Shown here: positions 63,332-64,000 of the stretch, piece by piece
How positions within the stretch are numbered: position 1 is the first letter of the stretch
Layout: every line of letters starts with the position of its first letter
Assembly: GCA_023053545.1 (NCBI GenBank)
Contig: JAKZAN010000001.1
Location: forward strand, 764,565 to 828,564
Source of the DNA: Lepidurus packardi
Taxonomy: Eukaryota; Arthropoda; Branchiopoda; Notostraca; Triopsidae
Reading direction: 5' to 3'
DNA: 64,000 bases
The notes under the pieces: generated by a model
Told to the model about the DNA's origin: nothing
What the model saw: only the letters and a program-made list of their open reading frames with translations
Database searches by the model: none
Translations under genes and position numbers: made by a program

Positions 63332-64000
63332 CTACAAGATAAAAGACAAAACAAAACACGTTAAGCCAAATCAGTTTACTTTAGCACCTGAAAGTATGAG
63401 AATAAACAAAACCGCCCCGGCTATTAACAATACCCGCCCCCTACTCAACTTAACCCCCTCGATCCCTCCAGTGTGCTCATAGCAACGTTCGCTCTGCTCT
63501 AACAAAATAAAACAAACTCGTTACACGCCTTTCATTGGGCTAACAACGTCCCAACCCTCCCTAACTGTTCGACCTTTCTGAAGGTAAAAAGTACAACATG
63601 TGTCTCCTTCGGCGTTTTATCGCGAGCTAAAGTTGGCCTAGTTTGCCTTCATACGTGCTCCATTACGCTACAGGCCACTTCCCGTAATGGCCGTCGACTA
63701 ACGAGGCCCCGTAGCTCCGCCACGCTAGGATTTAGCCTCGCGATTCGCGTTTCCTCGCGCTTGGCCTCGCGACAAGGTGTACACAATGAAAACTGATGAA
63801 AAGAGCTGCAACTTTTGGACGCGAGGGGTTAAAAGCAAACTAGTCGGCGAGAAACGCTGGAAGGGAGCTGGAAATAAGTGCCACGTGTCCTTAATTGTGG
63901 AGTTGTGACCGCTGTATATGGTCGCTTTGCTAGTCAGGAAGTCACGCACCACCCTCCCCGCCCCCCAGGAAAAAGCTAAAAAGCATAACTGAACATGCTC
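63332..64000. other. Upstream region of the cysteine-rich gene
   Basis: Less AT-rich, with several cgcg-containing stretches at 63690-63780. The missing 5' exon and promoter of the minus-strand gene could lie here or beyond the window. No exon could be supported. Confidence 0.4.

Overview
The window is animal nuclear DNA, most likely from an invertebrate. The genes are broken by many short GT-AG introns (often 50-100 bp). They encode recognisable metazoan proteins, the gaps are AT-rich, and introns and intergenic DNA are full of short inverted-repeat DNA transposons and minisatellites. I cannot name the species. All gene models were assembled by eye from splice sites, reading phase and remembered protein families; no search was run.

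Left third (1-22.6 kb) is gene-dense: the 3' part of a RasGRF-type Ras exchange factor (+, 1-5516); NDUFA4 (-, 6645-7059) head-to-head with VPS16 (+, 7549-11809); SEC61G (+, 12232-12596); and a dihydropyrimidinase/CRMP gene (+, 13670-20815) with two alternative first coding exons and two alternative last coding exons. Two small uncharacterised genes follow (20873-21202 + and 22021-22633 -). In the spliced models every multi-exon reading frame closes exactly.

The centre (22959-37826) is a giant, nearly perfect palindrome. Its two arms of about 7.3-7.6 kb meet at a spacer of about 15 bp near 30532. Inside each arm are diverged tandem copies of exon-like modules with splice signals, a tRNA-like sequence, a TGTA microsatellite and a 92-bp minisatellite. 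No protein of known function is evident. It is either an undescribed giant inverted-repeat element or inverted duplication, or partly an assembly problem.

The right part holds an ALDH3-type fatty aldehyde dehydrogenase gene (-, 39239-44540) with a pair of equal-length, same-phase, mutually exclusive exons and alternative C-termini. It also holds a long minus-strand gene (51388-63331, open at the 5' end) for a cysteine-rich secreted or surface protein of the DUF7042/7043/7044/7045 type. Between and within them are two copies of a ~1.6-2.0 kb TIR transposon with 8-bp target duplications, several MITE families (Tigger/pogo-like, hAT-like and unnamed), a four-unit tandem array and many minisatellites.

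The host genes look like unrelated housekeeping and signalling genes rather than a pathway cluster. The most interesting signals are the palindrome, the exon duplications that diversify two enzymes, and transposon insertions whose ancestral empty sites can be read from other repeat copies in the same window.
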